DNA from: Helicobacter ganmani
GTDB taxonomy: Bacteria; Campylobacterota; Campylobacteria; Campylobacterales; Helicobacteraceae
Reading direction: 5' to 3'
NCBI RefSeq assembly: GCF_003364315.1
Contig: NZ_NXLS01000001.1
Span: 124,001-188,000, forward strand
DNA: 64,000 nt
The notes beneath the pieces were generated by a model, which was given only the letters and a program-made list of their open reading frames with translations, did no database searches and had not been told where the DNA came from. The translations under genes were made by a program, and so were the position numbers. Position 1 is the first letter of the stretch. Every line of letters starts with the position of its first letter. Shown here in pieces: positions 8,918 to 17,709 of the stretch.

Positions 8918-9952
8918 TTAAGCCTCAAACTTAAAAGAAGCACTCTTAGACGAATAAGAACCATACCACCACAAGCCAGATTCGGAGTTGTCAAGCTTTT
9001 TGCCTATCCATTGTGCGCTATATTGTTCATAGGAGGTAGAAATTGTAAGCGTATTTGGACTTTTGAGCCAATCTTGGAGAATCGGGTTGTTTTGATTTTC
9101 TTTATCTTTAGGAATCCCAACAAACATTTCAAGGCTAGAATTAATCAAATTCTGTAGGAAAGCCATTTTATCTTCTTTTGATGTTTGCAAATTAGAGTTT
9201 TTATCCTGTAGTGCTTTAGAAGCATCATTGGTTTCAAATAAGAAAAGCATATTGTTAAGCTTGTTTTGCAAACCCTCGCCAAAGTCGTTGAAATCTCCGT
9301 CAAAATCTATATTGAAAGTTTGTCCCTCTAAAAGACTTTTGATGGCAGAGGAAATGGATTCTTGTCCATTAGTGAGTTGATTTTCAAAATTCTTGCCCAA
9401 TGCAAATTGGTTTTGTGTATTCATCTTATTACCATTTTTGTCGGTAAATTCCGCATTAAAAGTTGCGACAAAAGAAGAGGAATATTGCAAACTTTGTGAA
9501 TATTCTCCACTTTGGCTATTGTAGCTTAAAGTATAAGTGAGGCTTTGTGTAAATTCAATACTCGCAGTATTAAAGATTGAGCCTATATACACGCCCCCTT
9601 TAGAGCTACCCGGCGCATTGGCACTTGAAGCGGGCAATTTGGAGTTTTGAATAATGCTATCTATCATCATATTGGCATATTCGTCGTATCCACCCTCTAG
9701 TGCGTCCGCTAGATTTCTCAACATCACATTTGCTAAACTATTTTGCGCTTTGTCTATGGGGTTGATATTCAATAGGCTTTGCTTGATTTCACTCTCCATT
9801 GTCGCTTTGGTGTCTTGAGTATTTGCCTTGGTATTTTTATCTTCTGTTTTGTCGCTATTGTTACGCTCTTGATTCACCTTTGGTTTAAGATTCTCAATCC
9901 CGCTTGTAACAAAAGGATTTTTGAATAAATTATTTTGAAAAGAAATTGCCAT
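8918..9952 (-). CDS. Unknown Asn/Ser-rich protein with FliA-type promoter
   Basis: 344 residues, no signal peptide and no membrane span. The N-terminal third is rich in Asn, Lys and Thr and looks disordered; the middle (about 125-190) alternates Ser, Tyr and Phe residues like beta strands (SLTYTLSYNSQSGEYSQSLQ), and the end is again strand-rich. I recognise no family. A good sigma-28 promoter lies 34 bases upstream, so it is probably expressed with late flagellar genes and may be a flagellum-secreted or motility-linked protein, comparable in regulation to the Fed proteins of Campylobacter jejuni. That role is inference. Confidence 0.7.
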   Translation of the reverse strand: MAISFQNNLFKNPFVTSGIENLKPKVNQERNNSDKTEDKNTKANTQDTKATMESEIKQSLLNINPIDKAQNSLANVMLRNLADALEGGYDEYANMMIDSIIQNSKLPASSANAPGSSKGGVYIGSIFNTASIEFTQSLTYTLSYNSQSGEYSQSLQYSSSFVATFNAEFTDKNGNKMNTQNQFALGKNFENQLTNGQESISSAIKSLLEGQTFNIDFDGDFNDFGEGLQNKLNNMLFLFETNDASKALQDKNSNLQTSKEDKMAFLQNLINSSLEMFVGIPKDKENQNNPILQDWLKSPNTLTISTSYEQYSAQWIGKKLDNSESGLWWYGSYSSKSASFKFEA

Positions 9953-9985
9953 TTTGGATTCTCCTTGATGATTTTATATGAAATA

Positions 9986-10012
9986 ATATCGTCAAAAATA
10001 AATAAAATCTTA
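9986..10012 (-). promoter_or_regulatory. Sigma-28 (FliA) promoter
   Basis: Reading the minus strand, TAAG (10012-10009), 17 bases, then CGATAT (9991-9986). This matches the FliA pattern TAAA-N15to17-CGATAT/A. It drives the 344-residue unknown gene. Confidence 0.6.
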
Positions 10013-10065
10013 ATAGCCAGTTATCTATTTTTGATAGGGAGATAAGTGTTTTTAAATAAAAAAGT

Positions 10066-10085
10066 TTGAAAATTATAGTTTTCAA
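10066..10085. other. Candidate dif site (XerH recombination site)
   Basis: A perfect 7-base inverted repeat with a 6-base centre: TTGAAAA-TTATAG-TTTTCAA. It lies 86 bases before xerH. The geometry (two recombinase arms around a six-base crossover region) and position beside xerH match the single-recombinase XerH/difH systems of epsilonproteobacteria. Genes read rightward to its left (1-8.9 kb) and mostly leftward to its right (12.1-20.1 and 23.7-35.6 kb), as expected around a replication terminus. The identification is an inference. Confidence 0.55.
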
Positions 10086-10119
10086 TACAAAAATTAAAAT
10101 TTTTGCCATAGATTTCTGC

Positions 10120-10125
10120 TATAAT
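10120..10125 (+). promoter_or_regulatory. Extended -10 promoter of xerH
   Basis: TGCTATAAT: an extended -10 element ending 46 bases before the xerH start codon. It lies downstream of the candidate dif palindrome, so the palindrome is not transcribed with xerH. Confidence 0.5.
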
Positions 10126-10171
10126 CAAAAATTCATTTTTTATTAAACTTTATTTTATTTAAGGATTTATA

Positions 10172-11236
10172 ATGCGTTATCCGCTTGATTTCAAAGATGA
10201 TTTTCCCAATAATTTATTATTTTGGATGGAACGTTTTGTTTATAGCAAACTCAACAGCTTATCCAATCATCAAGTAAAAGACAAAAAAGGAATCATTGCT
10301 GCTTTGAATTTATTAAGACGTGGAATCGTAGAAATTAAAGATTTGAAAGAAATTTGCAAACAATGTCGTAATGCCGGATTAATTGGTATTAATACTTATA
10401 TTCAACCGCTTTTAAAGCTTTATGATTACTTAAATTATTTGGGGCTTGCAAGCCTAAAAGAAGTAGATGAAGAAATGCTTAAGGAGTTTTTAACTATCCA
10501 TACAAGTGCGCTTTCAGATGCAACGAAAAAAAACTATCGTATGACGCTTTTAAATTTCTTTAGCTTCATTGATAAGCAAAATGAAGACGACGAAGGGGCT
10601 TCTTACAATTTCCATATTGAACTCAAAAATTGGGGTGGATTGCGCGGTAAAAGCGGACAAAAACTACCCTCTTATATGAATGAAGATGAAGTGCGTCGCT
10701 TTTTAAATGGCATTGATTGTTTTCCTTTTAAGCACGAATCTTTGGGTGCGCGCAATCGTCTGCTATTAAAAATTATTATTTATACAGGGATTCGCGTCAG
10801 TGAGGCATTGAATCTGAAAATCAAAGACATTATGCTAGATGGAGAATTTTTCATCATTCAAGTGCGCGGCAAAGGCAATAAGCCTCGCGTCGTGATGATA
10901 AAGGCAAAAAACATTGATTACGATTTCTCAAGTTGGATAAACTCTCGTCCCAACGAAGTGCAAGATGATTTGGTTTTTTGCAATCAAAAAGGCAAGAATC
11001 TCACTCAAGCCTATGTTAGCCGCATTGTTGAACAAGTTTTGCTTACAAATGGAATCCGCAAAGAGAAGAATGGTGCGCATATGTTGCGACATAGTTTTGC
11101 CACCCTACTCTATCAAAAAAGTCAAGATTTGGTGCTAGTTCAAGAAGCACTTGGACACGCGAGTTTGGATACTTCGCGCATTTACACACATTTTGATAAA
11201 CAAAAGCTTAAAAACACCACAGAAATTATGAATTAG
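10172..11236 (+). CDS. xerH: Tyrosine recombinase XerH
   Basis: Site-specific recombinase that resolves chromosome dimers at dif during division. 354 residues: an N-terminal SAM-like core-binding domain (about 75-165), then the catalytic domain. Catalytic residues are visible: Arg208 in TGIRVSEALN, the lysine of RGKGNKPR, His303 and Arg306 in HMLRHSF, His329 in LGHASL and the nucleophile Tyr338 in SRIYTHF. The protein is longer than XerC/XerD (about 300) and matches the single XerH of Helicobacter and Campylobacter. The adjacent palindrome is its probable target. An AAGGAT ribosome-binding site precedes the ATG. Confidence 0.92.
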   Translation: MRYPLDFKDDFPNNLLFWMERFVYSKLNSLSNHQVKDKKGIIAALNLLRRGIVEIKDLKEICKQCRNAGLIGINTYIQPLLKLYDYLNYLGLASLKEVDEEMLKEFLTIHTSALSDATKKNYRMTLLNFFSFIDKQNEDDEGASYNFHIELKNWGGLRGKSGQKLPSYMNEDEVRRFLNGIDCFPFKHESLGARNRLLLKIIIYTGIRVSEALNLKIKDIMLDGEFFIIQVRGKGNKPRVVMIKAKNIDYDFSSWINSRPNEVQDDLVFCNQKGKNLTQAYVSRIVEQVLLTNGIRKEKNGAHMLRHSFATLLYQKSQDLVLVQEALGHASLDTSRIYTHFDKQKLKNTTEIMN

Positions 11237-11244
11237 CTATTATT

Positions 11245-11267
11245 TAAAATAAAAAAAAAGCCGATAT
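11245..11267 (+). promoter_or_regulatory. Sigma-28 (FliA) promoter
   Basis: CCGATATATT with CGATAT at 11262-11267, preceded by an A-rich stretch and TAAA at 11245-11248 (13 bases apart, shorter than ideal). The -10 element is exact and lies 25 bases before the next start codon. Confidence 0.5.
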
Positions 11268-11292
11268 ATTCCTAAATTAATTCTTAGGAGCG

Positions 11293-11961
11293 ATGATGAA
11301 TCCCATTAACACAAACACGAGCGGTTATCAAGCAGCAAAGGCAAATGCAGCGGCATTAGGAGCAAAACTTGTCAGTTATTTTGAAACAGAGGATATGGCG
11401 GCAACAACTATTACAAGTGATTCTAAAAAACCACAAACCTTACAAGAATTGCAAAGCTATATCACTGAAAAATATGGCGTCAATCGTGCGGATAAAACAA
11501 TTGAAGGAATCCCTGCAACTCTCAATGTTTCCCCTACTTTCTTGCAAGAAGCACTGAAAAATCCAGAAAAAATGCAGTGGCTAGAGGAGAACTTGCAAGC
11601 AATGCAATCTTTAAATTCAAGTATGTTTGCAGGCACTCTCACGCAAGTGAGTTACAGCATAGACGCTAAAGGAGAAATCACGATGATAACAAGCGGTTCA
11701 AGCGACCCTGATGGAAGGATAGCAAAAGAAAATGCGTCGCGCAAGCAAGAGGAACAGAGATTGAAAGAAAAGCAAGAACAAAAGCGACTAGAGGAGCAAA
11801 AAGCCTTGGAAGAATCTCTGCAAAAAGCACAAGAGGCGAAACAAAATGGAGATTCTCATTTTACTTTTAGCATTAGCGGGGCAAATATGCAGACAATCCA
11901 AAATAAGATTCAAGAATCCTTGCAAAACACTATGCAAAACCACTTAAATATGGAAGTGTAA
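11293..11961 (+). CDS. Unknown protein with FliA-type promoter and coiled-coil segment
   Basis: 222 residues without signal peptide or membrane span. Residues about 1-110 contain a possible globular region; residues about 145-190 are a highly charged helix (repeated EEQ, LKEKQEQK, LEEQKA) that should form a coiled coil; the end is Gln/Asn-rich. A good AGGAG ribosome-binding site precedes ATGATG, so either Met could be used. The sigma-28-like promoter suggests co-expression with filament genes. I do not recognise a family; flagellar or secreted function is inference from regulation only. Confidence 0.65.
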   Translation: MMNPINTNTSGYQAAKANAAALGAKLVSYFETEDMAATTITSDSKKPQTLQELQSYITEKYGVNRADKTIEGIPATLNVSPTFLQEALKNPEKMQWLEENLQAMQSLNSSMFAGTLTQVSYSIDAKGEITMITSGSSDPDGRIAKENASRKQEEQRLKEKQEQKRLEEQKALEESLQKAQEAKQNGDSHFTFSISGANMQTIQNKIQESLQNTMQNHLNMEV

Positions 11962-12122
11962 GGTTATGAATCCTTAAATTCGGGTTTCCCTCGTTTTTGT
12001 GTGTATCCTATTTAGTGGAATTTGGATTTGCAGGTGAGTGAGTTGCTAACACAACACATATTTCGGCTTTGCCTCTCAAGGAAATAGAATCCGCAAGGAC
12101 ATAGCAAAAGTGTAAGATATAG

Positions 12123-13655
12123 TTAATGCAAAAAGTGTCGTTTGCCTGTGAAATAAAGTGCGATTCCATATGTGTTTGCGCACTCCACCACTTCCTCATC
12201 TCGGATACTTCCTCCGGGTTCAATGATTGCACTCACACCTACTTTATGTGCTTCTTCAATGCTATCTTTAAAAGGAAAAAACGCCTCACTTGCCAAAACA
12301 CAACCCCTTAAGTCAAGCCCCATTTCTTGTGCTTTTTTGATTGCAGCTTTTGCGGCATCTACGCGACTTGTCATTCCCATACCCACAGCAACCATTGCGG
12401 AATTCTTGACATACACAACACAATTTGATTTCACAAAACTCGCGACTTTGTAGGCAATCTCCAAATCTTGTATTTGTGATTCACTCGCCTGTGTTTTGCT
12501 CACACACTTGGCGTTTTTGACTTCATTTTCTGTAATGGAATCGGAATCTTGCAAGACGAACCCACCCTCAATATGTTTGAAATCTTGCGTATCTTTTGGA
12601 ATTTCTAAATAATCCCCGCCACAAACAAAAAGTTTGATTTTTTTCTTTGTCTCAAAGAGTGCTAAGGCTTCTTGCGTAATTTGCGGTGCAACTAACACCT
12701 CAATAAAAATCTTGTTTATTTCTTGGGCTAGCTCTAAATCCACGATTCCATTGACTGCCACGACACCACCAAAGGCAGAGATGGAATCGCACTTTAATGC
12801 TTGTATGTAGGATTCTATCAAAGTGTCTTTTAGCGCAAATCCACAAGGGTTAGCGTGTTTGATGATACAGACACAAGGACGCTTGCCGAAGCTAGAGGCA
12901 ATTTTCACCGCACTATTAATGTCTGTGAGATTGTTAAAACTCACTTCACCTTTAAGCGTTTGAAAAGTCTTGGAATAAAAATCTTTAAACTCATAATACG
13001 CACCTTTTTGATGTGGATTCTCTCCATAACGCGTTGGGGCAACAAGCTTTCCAGCAATAAAATGAGATTCTCCAAATCCGTCATTGAATCGCTTATTCAT
13101 ATAATTTGCAATAGTGCAATCATAATGCGCAGTATGCTCGTAAGCCTTAATCATCATCTTTTGACGAAATTCCAATGTATTTTGGTTGTTTTGAAGCCGC
13201 ATTAAGACTTCGTTGTAATCCGCAGGATTCGTGAGGATTAGCACGGATTCAAAATTCTTTGCCGCAGCACGCACCATTGAAGGTCCGCCAATATCTATGT
13301 TTTCAATGATTTCTCCAAAATCCTCTGTGCGCTCTATCGTGGCTTTGAAAGGATAAAGATTAACACAGACTAAAGAAATATCACGGATTCCAAACTCTTG
13401 CGCCTTTACTCTATCCTCTGCGTTCTCCCGCCGATAAAGAATCCCGCCGTGAATTTTTGGGTGCAAAGTCTTGACTCTCCCATCAAACATTTCTGGACTT
13501 TGCGTGTATTTTGCGACATCTAATGCCTGAATATTGTTTTCTTGCAAAACCTTTAATGTCCCGCCTGTGGATAGAATCTCATAGCCAAGATTTAACAAGC
13601 CTTTTGCAAACTCTACAATTCCGCTTTTATCACTTACACTTAAAAGTGCCGTCAT
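12123..13655 (-). CDS. purH: Bifunctional AICAR formyltransferase/IMP cyclohydrolase
   Basis: Catalyses the last two steps of de novo IMP synthesis. 510 residues. The N-terminal MGS-like cyclohydrolase domain (about 1-125) opens [18 protein letters not shown] and contains [23 protein letters not shown] and [16 protein letters not shown]. The C-terminal transformylase domain carries KHANPCGFA with the catalytic Lys-His pair, [10 protein letters not shown] and the closing [13 protein letters not shown]. pylori lacks this pathway, so the gene speaks for another species; purL lies 7 kb away on the other strand. Confidence 0.97.
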   Translation of the reverse strand: MTALLSVSDKSGIVEFAKGLLNLGYEILSTGGTLKVLQENNIQALDVAKYTQSPEMFDGRVKTLHPKIHGGILYRRENAEDRVKAQEFGIRDISLVCVNLYPFKATIERTEDFGEIIENIDIGGPSMVRAAAKNFESVLILTNPADYNEVLMRLQNNQNTLEFRQKMMIKAYEHTAHYDCTIANYMNKRFNDGFGESHFIAGKLVAPTRYGENPHQKGAYYEFKDFYSKTFQTLKGEVSFNNLTDINSAVKIASSFGKRPCVCIIKHANPCGFALKDTLIESYIQALKCDSISAFGGVVAVNGIVDLELAQEINKIFIEVLVAPQITQEALALFETKKKIKLFVCGGDYLEIPKDTQDFKHIEGGFVLQDSDSITENEVKNAKCVSKTQASESQIQDLEIAYKVASFVKSNCVVYVKNSAMVAVGMGMTSRVDAAKAAIKKAQEMGLDLRGCVLASEAFFPFKDSIEEAHKVGVSAIIEPGGSIRDEEVVECANTYGIALYFTGKRHFLH

Positions 13656-13677
13656 CTTTACTCCTTCTTTATTAGAT

Positions 13678-14751
13678 TTATGCCTTTATCATTTTAAATA
13701 ATGCCCAAAAACTTACTAAACATAGCATAAAAATAGGCAATAAAATGCTAAATTCTGGCTGCAATAAACCACTAATAGATAATCTTGAAAAACTAAAAAA
13801 GATTCCCCAACTCATTAAAACCGCTAAAATCATTTCCAAGGTAATGAGGCTTAGATTTGCGTAACGATTAGAGTTTGGAGTAAAATTAGCGAGACAAATC
13901 ATTGCAAGAGGTGCAAAAAGCGGAAAAAAGATTAAATTATAAAGTAATCCGCGAATTTTTTGTGTATTAACCCCCTGCTCTTTTAAAAGCATAATTGCTT
14001 CGTATGCGTCAATAATGGAGATATTACCCTTTCTTTCATAAATATTTTCCAAAATTTTGGGTTTAAAGCCATGCAAGGTTGTATAACTCTCTTCGTTTTG
14101 AATGGTCAGCGGATTTTGCCCAATCTGCAAAATGTTATCAAAATTTGTAATCGTAACATTTTGCAGATTCCATTCTTCCCCATTAAAAACCGCTTTTTGA
14201 GATTCTATCATACGCAAAATTAGGCTGTTGTCTGTGTTAAACTCATAAATCTGCACATTCTCTGCACTTTGTAATAAGGGAAAAATCTTTTCAAAGTAAA
14301 TATAAGTATTGTTGTATTTCACAAATAAATCCCTTTTGACATTACCTAAGAAACCTTCATTAATAATCAAATCTACCTGCTCTTTTGCATAGGCAAAAGA
14401 TGTTGCATTAAACGCAATAAAACAAAAAGTCATTAAAAAACTAAGCATAAAAATTGGCAAAAAAATCTTAATTTTTGAATAACCAAGTGCTAAAAATGCA
14501 GTCCATTGTGAATTTTTAAGTAAAACAATCATAAGCACAATTTGTGCTAAAATCAAAGAAAGTGGCAAGATAAATTGACTCGCATACATAAAATCATAAA
14601 CCAATAAAAGCACGATTAAATTCGCAGAATTCGGAAGCTCATCTAAATACTTTACTAAATCAATCACAACGAAAAAACATTCTAATGAAACAAACAAAAA
14701 GAAAAAATATTTTAAATACAAGAATCCAATATAACGAAAAAATAAGCTCAT
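13678..14751 (-). CDS. lptG: LptF/LptG-family lipopolysaccharide export permease
   Basis: Inner-membrane permease of the LptB2FG transporter that lifts LPS/LOS out of the membrane. 357 residues: a group of three N-terminal spans (about 8-30, 45-75, 95-118), a periplasmic beta-rich domain (about 125-265), and three C-terminal spans (about 275-355), the YjgP/YjgQ layout. LptF and LptG cannot be fully separated by eye; the arrangement after pth and rplY matches the YjgP/YjgQ gene of H. pylori. Its start overlaps the pth stop by four bases. Confidence 0.8.
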   Translation of the reverse strand: MSLFFRYIGFLYLKYFFFLFVSLECFFVVIDLVKYLDELPNSANLIVLLLVYDFMYASQFILPLSLILAQIVLMIVLLKNSQWTAFLALGYSKIKIFLPIFMLSFLMTFCFIAFNATSFAYAKEQVDLIINEGFLGNVKRDLFVKYNNTYIYFEKIFPLLQSAENVQIYEFNTDNSLILRMIESQKAVFNGEEWNLQNVTITNFDNILQIGQNPLTIQNEESYTTLHGFKPKILENIYERKGNISIIDAYEAIMLLKEQGVNTQKIRGLLYNLIFFPLFAPLAMICLANFTPNSNRYANLSLITLEMILAVLMSWGIFFSFSRLSISGLLQPEFSILLPIFMLCLVSFWALFKMIKA

Positions 14752-15335
14752 TTAACTTCTTTGTTTTGGGGTTGCGGTGTTAAAGTCAAGAGGCTAGAGA
14801 TTCTATTAGCTAGTTCTTTGGGGGATTCTAATTGTGTAATTTCTAATGCCGCTTTTGTGCAATGTGCAATTAAAGCAGGATTTGCTGCTTGCTCTTGTGA
14901 ATCAAAATCACTTAAAACCCAATGCGTTACTTGCTCTTTTACTATGGGTTTGCCTATTCCATAGCGAATCCTATAATATTCATTGCCACATAAAGCATCA
15001 ATAGATTTTAATCCATTGTGCCCCCCACTTCCTCCACCAAATTTAAATTTCACTGCTCCAAAAGGCAAATCTAGCTCATCGTGAATGACTAGAAATTCAC
15101 TGATTTTATAAAAATTTCTAACACTTTGCACGGATTCTCCCGATAAATTCATAAAAGTTTGAGGTTTTAAGAGGATAGTTTGATTTGATTTATAAACTTC
15201 ACCTTGAAAGTTTTTATCACTTTGCTTTGTGGCATTAAGGGAATAGATTAAGGAATCCACGACTTTAAAGCCGATATTGTGTCTGTTGTTTTGATATTTT
15301 TGACCCGGATTCCCTAAACCTACAATGAGAAACAT
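14748..15335 (-). CDS. pth: Peptidyl-tRNA hydrolase
   Basis: Releases peptides from prematurely dropped peptidyl-tRNA. 195 residues. The opening LIVGLGNPGQKYQNNRHNIGF holds the conserved Asn and catalytic His; LLKPQTFMNLSGESV and HDELDLPFGAVKFKFGG followed by GGHNGLKSI give the remaining active-site residues. It lies four bases after rplY and overlaps lptG, forming one unit with them. Confidence 0.96.
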   Translation of the reverse strand: MFLIVGLGNPGQKYQNNRHNIGFKVVDSLIYSLNATKQSDKNFQGEVYKSNQTILLKPQTFMNLSGESVQSVRNFYKISEFLVIHDELDLPFGAVKFKFGGGSGGHNGLKSIDALCGNEYYRIRYGIGKPIVKEQVTHWVLSDFDSQEQAANPALIAHCTKAALEITQLESPKELANRISSLLTLTPQPQNKEVK

Positions 15336-15339
15336 TTTA

Positions 15340-15876
15340 TTAGCGGGATTTAATCACACCAACAATTGCTACATCATCGCGTTCAACAATTTTTACTCCT
15401 TCAAATGTTGGCAAATCTCTTACAAGAACAACATCTCCTACATCTAAATCTGTTACATTGATTTCATAATTTTTTGGTAGGTTTTCAGGTTTGGATTTGA
15501 CTTTAATACGTTTTTTAGACATCATCAAAACACCTTTATTTTTGAGACCTTTTGGAGTTCCAACCGTGCGAACTTTAACAGAATATTTTGCCTCAACTCC
15601 TTGTTGTGCAAGCATTAAATCCACATGGATAATTTCGCTTGTAATAGGGTCTTTTTGATATTCTTGAATTACGACAGGATATTTTTGTGCGCCAACTTCT
15701 ACTTCAAAAATTAAATCTGTTTTGCTTTTTATTTCACGAATAAAAGCATTGCGTTTAAAAGCACAATGGATATTTTCTTTGCCTTTTCCATAGATATTGG
15801 CAATTAGATAACCATTTTTTCTTAAAGCCTTGACATCAGACTTAGAAATACTCTCTCTAATTATTCCACTTAACAT
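15340..15876 (-). CDS. rplY: 50S ribosomal protein L25 (CTC family)
   Basis: Binds 5S rRNA in the large subunit. 178 residues: an L25 N-terminal domain (about 1-90, with ANIYGKGKENIHC and PVVIQEYQKDPITSEIIHVDL) plus the TL5/CTC beta domain (about 95-178). The two-domain form is usual outside enterobacteria. It is followed by pth at a four-base distance, the common rplY-pth pair. Confidence 0.93.
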   Translation of the reverse strand: MLSGIIRESISKSDVKALRKNGYLIANIYGKGKENIHCAFKRNAFIREIKSKTDLIFEVEVGAQKYPVVIQEYQKDPITSEIIHVDLMLAQQGVEAKYSVKVRTVGTPKGLKNKGVLMMSKKRIKVKSKPENLPKNYEINVTDLDVGDVVLVRDLPTFEGVKIVERDDVAIVGVIKSR

Positions 15877-15940
15877 TGTGTATCCTTAAAATTAAAATAA
15901 GCCTGCCATTATAGCGGATTTTTTTAAAACTTGATTTAAA

Positions 15941-16945
15941 TTATTCCAAACTTGCTAAAATCTTTCCAAAAGCGACTTTAAAATCCTCCAAGCCCTGCTC
16001 CAATAGTTCTTTACTGACTTTATTTAAATCCACTCCCGCTTCTTTCACACTCGCAAAAAATTCTTCTAATTCGTCCATATCTGGCAAATAGGCTTCCTCT
16101 ACATCTCCTAATTCCATAAAAGCATTTAAGGCAGTCAGTGGTGCGGTATTCACTGCATAGGGGTGATAGAGCTCCTTGATGTAATACACAGGCTCTAAGT
16201 CTTCGCCTTTGACGCCTGTGCTAGCAAAAAGTGCCCGCACGCCAGAGAGAGAATAACTATTAAGGATATGATATAAATATTGCGCATTTTTAATCCCCAA
16301 AGTTGCATTTGGGATTCCTTTTTCTTGTAGGATAGAATCACATTTGCGGTCAAAACGTGAAACAAAAATACTTACAACTGCGCGAGGAAAGTCTTTTAAT
16401 TCTTTCTTGCTTGTTTGCTTAAGCTGTTCGTAACCCTTTTTAAATGCCTCCATACAACCTACTACTTGTTCTTTGTTGAAAACCAAAGTTGCATTGACGG
16501 AGATTCCTTGAGCAATGAGTTCTCCCATCGCTCCAAAGCCTGCTTTTGTAGCTGGAATCTTAATCATCACATTAGGATAACCAATATCATTAAACAAGCG
16601 CACACCCTCTTCAATCGTTGCTTTTGCATCTTCACACAGATTAGGATCTACCTCAATGCTAATATAACCATCATTGGGATTTGCATCGTAAAGTGGCTTA
16701 AGTAACTCTGCGGCGCGTTGAATATCTGTTTTGGCAAGTGCTTCATAAATTTCTTTTGGGCTTTTGCCTTTCAAAGAATCTTTTTGCGCTTGATAACTTT
16801 CGCTTAAAAAAGCTTGTTGGAAAATAGTCGGGTTACTTGTCGCACCCTCTATCAAATCGCCCTCAATCATTTTAATAAAGTCATTTTCCAAAAAATCTCT
16901 TTCTATAAAATCACACCAAAGTGAAAGCAATGCACTTTCTTGCAT
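15941..16945 (-). CDS. tal: Transaldolase
   Basis: Non-oxidative pentose phosphate pathway: moves a dihydroxyacetone unit between sugar phosphates. 334 residues. The Schiff-base lysine is in VMIKIPATKAG; EGATSNPTIF near the N-terminus and AVVSIFVSRFDRKCD later are family motifs. It resembles the longer bacterial transaldolases annotated in Helicobacter and Campylobacter. In H. pylori it also sits next to rplY and pth. Confidence 0.93.
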   Translation of the reverse strand: MQESALLSLWCDFIERDFLENDFIKMIEGDLIEGATSNPTIFQQAFLSESYQAQKDSLKGKSPKEIYEALAKTDIQRAAELLKPLYDANPNDGYISIEVDPNLCEDAKATIEEGVRLFNDIGYPNVMIKIPATKAGFGAMGELIAQGISVNATLVFNKEQVVGCMEAFKKGYEQLKQTSKKELKDFPRAVVSIFVSRFDRKCDSILQEKGIPNATLGIKNAQYLYHILNSYSLSGVRALFASTGVKGEDLEPVYYIKELYHPYAVNTAPLTALNAFMELGDVEEAYLPDMDELEEFFASVKEAGVDLNKVSKELLEQGLEDFKVAFGKILASLE

Positions 16946-16955
16946 ATTATCCTCC

Positions 16956-17579
16956 TTAATCTAAATATGTTTTGATAAGCATTAAATCTTTTTTATCAAT
17001 AATGATATTTGCAGCCTCTTGCAAAACTATGTTTGCGCAAAATGCTACTTTTTTACTAGCATATTTGAACATAGAAATATCATTTGCGCCATCACCAACT
17101 ACTATCGTTGTTTCGTAAGTCGCATTCAATAAGATTTGCAATTTTTCAAGTATGCGCCCTTTAGAATACGCAAACATCATTTCTCCGCCTACTTCTCCTG
17201 TCAATATATTATTTTTACGATGCAAAATATTGCTAAAATACATATCATAACCTAATGCTTTCTGTCCTGCACTCACTGCTTCATCAAATCCACCGCTAAA
17301 AACCACAATTTTATAATCACGTGTTTTTAATTCTGCAATTAATTCTTTCGCGCCCGGATTATAGCGCAAATGATTGCACACGGCATAAACCTTTTCTAAA
17401 GGCATACCCTTTAAAGTCGCTACACGTTTTTTTAAGCTATCATAAAAATCTAATTGACCCGCCATTGCTTCTTTTGTGATTTTACTTACTTCCGCTTCGC
17501 TGTTGTTAGCACGTGCTAACAAATCAATTGTTTCGCCGTCCATTAAAGTGGAATCAAAATCAAACACTGCAAGTTTCAA
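16956..17579 (-). CDS. serB: Phosphoserine phosphatase
   Basis: Dephosphorylates phosphoserine, the last step of serine synthesis. 207 residues, a HAD-superfamily fold. Motif I is AVFDFDSTLMDGETID with the nucleophile Asp8 and acid Asp10; motif II is VVFSGGFD; motif III and IV are the lysine of YSKGRILE and VVGDGANDISMF. There is no N-terminal ACT domain, the short form usual in epsilonproteobacteria. It ends 10 bases before tal. Confidence 0.93.
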   Translation of the reverse strand: MKLAVFDFDSTLMDGETIDLLARANNSEAEVSKITKEAMAGQLDFYDSLKKRVATLKGMPLEKVYAVCNHLRYNPGAKELIAELKTRDYKIVVFSGGFDEAVSAGQKALGYDMYFSNILHRKNNILTGEVGGEMMFAYSKGRILEKLQILLNATYETTIVVGDGANDISMFKYASKKVAFCANIVLQEAANIIIDKKDLMLIKTYLD

Positions 17580-17681
17580 ACCAATCCTTAATTTTAAAAT
17601 AATAACTATTATACAACGTCAAAAATATAAAAGTATTTCAAAAACGAAGTTTAATTTATTTTTTTAGGTTTTTTAAAGCAA

Positions 17682-17700
17682 GTAGAGCTTAAAGCTCTAC
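17682..17700 (-). terminator. Hairpin after ppsA
   Basis: GTAGAGCT-TAA-AGCTCTAC is a perfect 8-base stem just downstream of the ppsA stop. On the minus strand it is followed by an imperfect T-rich run (TTGCTTT). It probably ends the ppsA transcript before serB. Confidence 0.5.
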
Positions 17701-17709
17701 TTTTAGCCT

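Noticed and set aside
11962-12122. Possible small gene or RNA between the coiled-coil gene and purH
   Set aside because: No coding frame with a start signal and no stable hairpin with a T tail was seen.
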